This document shows, piece after piece, positions 58,401 through 64,000 of a stretch of 64,000 nt of DNA. Each line of letters opens with the position of its first letter. The first letter of the stretch is position 1. The position numbers and the translations under genes are program-made. A model generated the notes under the pieces. That model searched no databases and was not told where the DNA came from. It saw nothing but the letters and a program-made list of their open reading frames with translations. Source of the stretch: Drosophila miranda. Taxonomy: Eukaryota > Arthropoda > Insecta > Diptera > Drosophilidae. Location of the stretch: contig NC_046675.1 in the NCBI RefSeq assembly GCF_003369915.1, forward strand, positions 21,328,001-21,392,000, in the 5' to 3' direction.

Positions 58401-58588
58401 CTCCAAAGGATCGGCTGCTGATCTTTTGTAGTGCTGTTTCTGGTACCTCTTTTGTGGTTCGTTCTGGTTGTTGTTGTTCTGTTGTCGTGTTGTTGTGGTT
58501 TGATGTATGCATATATATTATATGGTATTATATTTACTTTAGAAGGTATATTATGTGTTTTAAATGGAAGGGCGGGGGTTTACTTAAA

Positions 58589-61500
58589 TTACGACACATC
58601 CTGATCCTCAACATCCTGAATTTGCTCCTTCGGCTCGCCATCACCTGCGTTGGGGTCTACTTCTTAGCATAATAATTAAAATCGTCAATTAAAAGATTCA
58701 AGAGGGTGGGTTGCTATGGTGCTTACCTTCTGCCTGCATATCGGACGTCCATAATGTGAGGTTGTCGCGCAGCAGCTGCATGATGAGTGTCGAGTCTTTG
58801 TAGCTCTCTTCGCTCAGTGTATCCAACTCGGCAATGGCATCGTCGAAAGCGGCTTTCGCCAAGCGGCATGCACGATCCGGCGAGTTGAGAATCTCATAGT
58901 AGAACACCTGGAGTGGAGGAATAGCAAGAAAATCCAAAAGTGAACAATGAGAATTTCAGTACAGAGCTCTAGGCCAAATCTCACCGAGAAGTTCAATGCC
59001 AAGCCCAAGCGAATGGGGTGTGTTGGGGGCAGATCGTTCATGGCAATGTCGCTAGCTGCCTTGTAGGCAATCAGCGAGTTCTCTGCCGCATCCTTGCGGT
59101 CCGAGCCGGTGGCGAACTCGGCCAAATAGCGATGGTAGTCACCCTTCATCTTATAGTAGAATACTTTGCTTTCGCCGGATGTGGCGCATGGAATGAGATG
59201 TTTCTCGAGCACATTCAGTATGTCCGAACAGATGTCGCGCAGCTCCTTCTCCACCTGGCCGCGGTAGGTTTTGATCATCTCCAGCTTCTCCTCGGCCCCC
59301 TTGTTCTCCTCCTTCTGCTCGATCGAGGTGATGATACGCCATGAAGCACGTCGGGCTCCGATCACATTCTTGTATGCGACGGACAGCAAGTTACGCTCCT
59401 CGACAGTCAGCTCGACGTCCATGGAAGCGACCTTCTTCATGGCCTCGACCATTTCTAACGGAAGGAAGAAAGCGAGCTGTTAATATTGATTGGTATGCAG
59501 TGAAAGGAGTTGAAAAATGTCTAGGAAGTATTCCTGTGTAGCTATTCTACTCCCCCACCCCTCTCCCTCTGTCTGGCTTTGTCTTATCACGGCCGACACG
59601 CCCAATCCAAATATAATGCTATATAAGTCATCGAGATATAGGTGTTTATGCATAACTCGGACTGTTTTGGCCGATTCTGTCATTCCACAAGCCAACCAGA
59701 ACCAGGCATTGTGATAACAGTTTCCTGCTGGCTCCTCTCCTCTTCCTGCACCACCACCTCCACCTTCATCATCATCATCATCCTATAACCGTGTCATGAA
59801 TCACGTGCCTGGAACTCCGGGAAAGACAGTTGCAAGCTGTGTGTTGATAACAAAACAAAATCAGAGCTACAAAATTGTAATTTTACTGTTTTTGTTGCTT
59901 TTGTCGCCGTTTTCTCGCTTGCATTTTAACGATGTGTGTGAGCTCCTCGTGTCTGCTCCCTCGCTCCCGCTACCAGTCGTCGGCTGCTGACGTATTTCGC
60001 CCCACATATACACGCACACACGGGCAGCGCGCACTCCCAAAGTCACAGAATGGGCAGACAGGCACGCACGCACACAAACGCTCAGCGGGACATTTTGCTG
60101 TTGTTGTGTGGCACGTAGATGTGAAAATTGGATATAAAGTTGGCATGGTTGCATGATTCATGCGTCCCGTCTGTAGTGGCTGGCGCTGGCGTTTCAGTTG
60201 AACTTCAAAAACGGTTGTTGGCATTGGCACATCGTACATCGTACATTGTACATGTGTATATATGTGTGTACATTGCACTTTACAACACTGACACCGCCAA
60301 GGCTGTCACGGGCAGAACGTGCAAATTGAACTTGAAAACGGAGGAAGGGCAGCATACATTCAGAGATGGGTGGGAGATGGATAGGATAGGCAAGGGGGCA
60401 TATCATATCCATCCATCTTGCTGTAGCACATGTTGCTCAGTCAGGCAGCAACATCTACTACGAATTAGGAGACATGCGCGAGGGAGAATATAGCGTAGCG
60501 TATAAAGCGAAAATCAATAAAGGCGGCCCAAAAATATGAAATGACAAATCAAATGCAGCCGAAAAAAGAACGGGAGGAAGAGCTAACCACATAAATCCAA
60601 CCGCCACCCACAATCAACCCACACACACCTATACATACAATCCACCCACACCAAAAACGGCAGGCGTCACGCGAAATACAATGAAAGATTAAGGCAAAGA
60701 GGGACCAAAAGGAAGGCAAGTTTTGAATAAAAGAGAGGAAGGAAGGAGCTGGTTGGCTCCCTCCATATCTCACTCTCCCTCCCACCCTTATCAACGGCCT
60801 GTGGGTGTGTCTATTTGTGACATAAGGGCGCAGCAGCAGCAGCAGCCGTAGCCGCGTCAGCGGCAGTTGAAAAAACATGCGCACATACCGTTACAGCAAA
60901 GAATCGTGTAATTAGACAAAGGAAAAACTAACAGCAGACCGAGACATCATTGGGCTGCTGGCCGACCATTTGACCAGCAGTTAAATGGTGCACACAACAA
61001 AAAGCAGACAAACAAAACACAACTTTCCCCCTATTCCACCCCACCCAGGCCCCAGTTCTCTTTACAACTATGACCGCTCATCTATCAACTTTATGTATGC
61101 TCTTTTTCGCATATCGACGACATTGACGAGAGAACATCAACTGAAAAAGCAGTGCGCGACCTCGAAAAAAATGTAGATGGAACAAGACGAGAGGCAAGGG
61201 GCGGGAGCAGCAGCACCTGAGAAAGCACACTTAAAGGCTGACGTTAATGTGTATATGGAAAGGGTGGGGGAGGGGAAGGTAGGGTAGAACGGGCAAGTTC
61301 AGATTGGGGGCGCAGACATTGCCGGCTGGTGGCGGCATTAGCCTGTGCCTGTGCTCTCGCTTCGCCTGTATTGGTGTTCCAGCATGAGACCCCAGCCAAA
61401 ACTGTCCGAGTGCGACAAGGCCAACCCCAAGTGCTCCATGAATACACACAGGCACTGACACATACAGTCGCAGCTCTCATATACTCTGACTTGGAGCGTA

Positions 61501-63240
61501 CGCAGGCGAAAATAAGAAGACAAACATGTGATACAGACACAAAAACATCTATGCATGCGGATGTGTGTGTGTGTGTGCGCAGTGGCTGCTAATAGTTGAT
61601 TGACTTCTTTGCGGCAACAGCCACACGGCAGCAACAACTACGATAAAGAGACGCCGCCCGTTAATGTTGTCAGTTTTGCAGGCAATTATCAGGAGAATTG
61701 CCATTGTCTTTGCTGCAATTATTACTGCTAATGTACTTGGCCAAAACGGCTGAGAACATTGTTTGCCAACTTTTGCCAGGCACTGTGCAGCGTCGCCGAC
61801 ACCACTCCGACACTCTAGTTATCTCGTTTTAACGCATGCAGCAGCATTCGGGAATTGCTAAGCGCGCGCTTTTTCGCAATCTCCAAATACGCTTCCCCCG
61901 CCACCAGCGCTTGTTCTATTCAGCTACTCTCTTTGCATTTTGAGCAGCGTTTTAATTAATTGGAGTATTTTTAATTAAATAAGCAGCCACAATGAAAGCC
62001 CCCGCCGAACACTCATACCCCACACACACACGCACACACATGCGCGTGAGCATGAGTAATGCAAAAGCAACAGAATTTTTTTTTCTTCAGCACTATCAGG
62101 CAGAGTTGCCACTTTGCTGGACTAATATTTCAGCGTCGAAGCCAAAAACGAAATATAATAAACTATCCCCGCATCTAATTTGCATAAATAAAGAAAGGGA
62201 GAAAAATGGGAGACGGAAAAGCAGTAGCCGGCGACAACTCTGCGTCGCACGGACCACAATCGATTCATTCATCGATTTTTCGCAGATGACGACGATGACG
62301 CCGCCGCCGCTGCTGCTGCGCATGAAAAGCACATTTATACGAATAATGAGGGATGGGGAGATGGTGGGGGAAAAAAGACAGACCCACTCCTTCCCCCAAA
62401 ATGCTTTTCCACCATTGATTTTGGGCGTGGAGAGCGGCCGTCCGACATTTAAATATAATTAATAAATGTGTACGACGCTGCGTTTCCTTCCAGAAAGATT
62501 CGCCTTGACAACAACAACGACCGACAGACTACTACTACTACAAACAGCCCTTAGCAACGCGCCGCTCCGCGCAGCCCTCACTCGCAACACTAAATACACA
62601 AAATTTCGACTCGAAATGGAAGAAGAGGCCCCCCTCTCCCGATAACCTGGGAATACCCAACTATACTATTTGGCCCACCTTACTGTAAATTATAATACGC
62701 AATTTAATCTTTCTCTTTTCGCAAAAAGCCAGCGAGAAAACCACGCGAAATTTTGCCGGTAAAAATCAGGTTTTACCTTTTTTCTCCATTTCGTCTCGTC
62801 TTTCTCGTAGCCATTCTTACAGCGCTGCGCTCTTCTTCTTGGCGTTTCTCTCTTGATTCGGTCTTTCGTTTTCGCAGAAATACTACTCATCGGCTGCGAG
62901 CAGCGGCGGCGCTGCGACGCGACGCTATGTCGTTTCAGCGGCTGCACCTACACAAATGTCTTTGCCAAATTGAAAATTTCCAATTTTTCCATTGTCTGCG
63001 ACTATAGCTAACAATTCTGCGCTGATTTTGCGAGGGACAGTTTTGGACAAGACGCGGACAATCGCCCCGATTTTTCAGCGACCACGCGACGACGCAACGG
63101 AACGGACCCCTCCCCAACGTTGGCGCACCGCGGACGAGAAAATTTTTTCTTTCTTCTTTTTTTTTCATCTACTCACCATCGTACCGCTCGGCCTGCTCAG
63201 CCAATTTTGCCTTGTAGACATTGTTCTCGCGTTCAGTCAT
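58589..63240 (-). CDS. 14-3-3epsilon: 14-3-3 epsilon
   Basis: Dimeric phosphoserine/phosphothreonine-binding adaptor acting in Ras/Raf, insulin and cell-cycle signalling. Exons: 63240-63177, 59454-58985, 58907-58727 and 58662-58589, giving 262 residues. Landmarks: [103 protein letters not shown], and the tail [20 protein letters not shown]. The phosphopeptide pocket residues (Lys, Arg, Arg, Tyr) are in place. The last exon has two acceptors 3 bp apart (AAGAAG), giving AEEVDP or AEVDP. Intron 1 is 3.7 kb. The promoter region overlaps repeat copy R5, with Motif 1 about 90 bp upstream of the ATG. Confidence 0.97.
59455..63176 (-). other. 14-3-3epsilon intron 1
   Basis: 3.7 kb between the donor GTGAGT at 63176-63171 and the acceptor CCGTTAG ending at 59455. 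GC-richer than the 3' region, with CA/CAG simple repeats (about 60830-60850, 61563-61580, 62020-62045). No nested gene is recognised. Confidence 0.85.
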
Positions 63241-63330
63241 GATGTTTAATCCTTTTTAGTTAAATTAATCCACAGAAAAAATTTAAATGCTCCCGGTACG
63301 TGCGGCGTCGAATTAATTTACTTGGTACCC

Positions 63331-63340
63331 AGTGTGACCG
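63331..63340 (-). promoter_or_regulatory. Motif 1 (M1BP) promoter element, 14-3-3epsilon
   Basis: CAGTGTGACCG (63330-63340) reads CGGTCACACTG in gene direction. AATATACC and AAATATACCG elements lie 50-100 bp further upstream. The distance to the ATG (about 90 bp) fits a start site just downstream of the motif. Confidence 0.75.
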
Positions 63341-64000
63341 ATTTATCAATGATTTATCAATTTATCAAATTTACCGTCTGACGCTCAGAAATATACCAAA
63401 ACATACCGTCTAATTTTAAAAATATACCGTAAATATACTGACTAATTCAAGTTCTATTTTACATATTCCTCGTTTTTGATATTCAGTGGAATATTACTAT
63501 CTAAAAAGAACATTTAGCACTGCCCACATAATTTTACCCGATTAAGGAATCAATTTTCTACTTGACTGGCTTGTTTTAAATACTTGATTTGTTTTCTTGC
63601 TACGGCAATTGCTGTTTATGCTCTTCAACTACAATATACCGTCTCGTATGATGAAAAACCGAACTTATCCCACTTATGCCCCCTCTATTTAAATAGTTCA
63701 GCTACTTGAGGTAAATGGCGAAAACTATTAACGATTGTAAATTCTTCTTGTAGATCCATCCTATCCTTCCCTTTAACTTGCAAAAAACCCCACAAACTCC
63801 ACCTGAACTGCGCTAAAATGATTAAATTTTCATTATTTTCGGTGGAAAATGTAAATACCCCCTTGGCTTATAATAGGTTAATCGTTCTCCATCAAGGATT
63901 GGAAACCATATTGCTTAATTTTAATGTTCCGTCTAATATTATAAGCTATACAGAACATTTAGCCATGCCCACATAATTTAATCCGATTAATAAATTAATG
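63331..64000 (+). repeat. Promoter-associated dispersed repeat, copy R5 (14-3-3epsilon side)
   Basis: Order: Motif 1, CCGTCTGACGCTCAGAAATA, AAATATACCGTAAATATACT, ATTCAAGTTC, TGATATTCAGTGGAATATTA, GCACTGCCCACATAATTTTA, CTACTTGACTGGCTTGTTTT, then GAACTTATCCCACTTATGCC, CACCTGAACTGCGCTAAAAT and a second TAGCCATGCCCACATAATTT block. It runs off the right edge. It combines parts seen separately in R1 and in R2/R3, which is what links all copies into one family. Confidence 0.88.

Larger units (their letters stand above)
55589..58588. other. Intergenic region and probable 14-3-3epsilon 3' UTR
   Basis: The left part holds the promoter of the Gag-like gene and two perfect cAMP-response-type palindromes. 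From about 56570 rightward the plus strand is very T-rich with CA tracts and stays so to the 14-3-3epsilon stop, consistent with a long AT-rich 3' UTR. An ATCGAT cluster lies at 58357-58400. No protein-coding gene is recognisable. Confidence 0.55.

Noticed and set aside
59455-63176. Possible nested gene in 14-3-3epsilon intron 1
   Set aside because: Frames there are short, cross CA and CAG repeats, and show no domain.

Overview
This is nuclear DNA from a Drosophila species. Most predicted products are recognisably fly proteins, the genes carry short GT-AG introns, and two signature fly loci are present: Ada2a/Rpb4 with a shared first exon and the moi/Tgs1 two-cistron unit. The gene set is what I remember from the right arm of chromosome 3 of D. 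melanogaster (Muller element E). Long GA/CT, CA and homopolymer G/C tracts, plus a particular dispersed repeat, make an obscura-group species my best guess; that is inference.

Layout. 1-2.3 kb: first coding exon of an SLC5 sodium/solute symporter (minus), running off the left edge. 6.3-12.4 kb: three acid lipase genes; the outer two are inverted near-copies around the middle one and a DINE-1/INE-1 Helitron fragment. 12.9-17 kb: a secreted multicopper oxidase (Mco3-like) and a secreted Cu/Zn-SOD-like protein that has lost its zinc site, both minus. 18.2-29 kb, all minus: FAM98, the SH2B adaptor Lnk, and the SPPL3-type intramembrane protease SppL. 33.5-36.5 kb: Vps39 (plus). 36.9-38.5 kb: a Not-class homeobox gene (minus), followed by about 10.6 kb without a recognisable gene but rich in GA/CT and G/C runs. 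49.2-55.6 kb is a dense block: Tgs1 and moi (minus, one nucleotide apart), Ada2a and Rpb4 (plus, shared first exon), AAR2 (plus), and a tiny copia-Gag-like gene (minus). 58.6-63.2 kb: 14-3-3epsilon (minus) with a 3.7 kb first intron.

The most unusual structure is a dispersed repeat family (19.6-20.1, 24.7-26.0, 31.8-33.2, 33.3-33.5 inverted, and 63.3-64.0 kb). Every copy lies upstream of a gene (FAM98, Lnk, SppL, Vps39, 14-3-3epsilon) and every copy has the same orientation relative to that gene. Three copies carry perfect matches to the housekeeping promoter element Motif 1 (CAGTGTGACCG on the plus strand) next to AAATATACC-type Motif 6 sequences. The Lnk and SppL copies are nearly identical for more than 1 kb. 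Two copies meet in inverted orientation between SppL and Vps39, where, from memory of fly cytology, genes of band 96F are joined to genes of band 90F-91A. The repeat therefore looks like both a mobile promoter module and a possible rearrangement breakpoint sequence.

Functional themes: extracellular lipid digestion (lipases), extracellular copper/redox chemistry (Mco3-like, SOD-like), insulin/receptor signalling (Lnk, 14-3-3epsilon), membrane trafficking and proteolysis (Vps39, SppL), and nuclear RNA, transcription and telomere functions packed into 49-55 kb.
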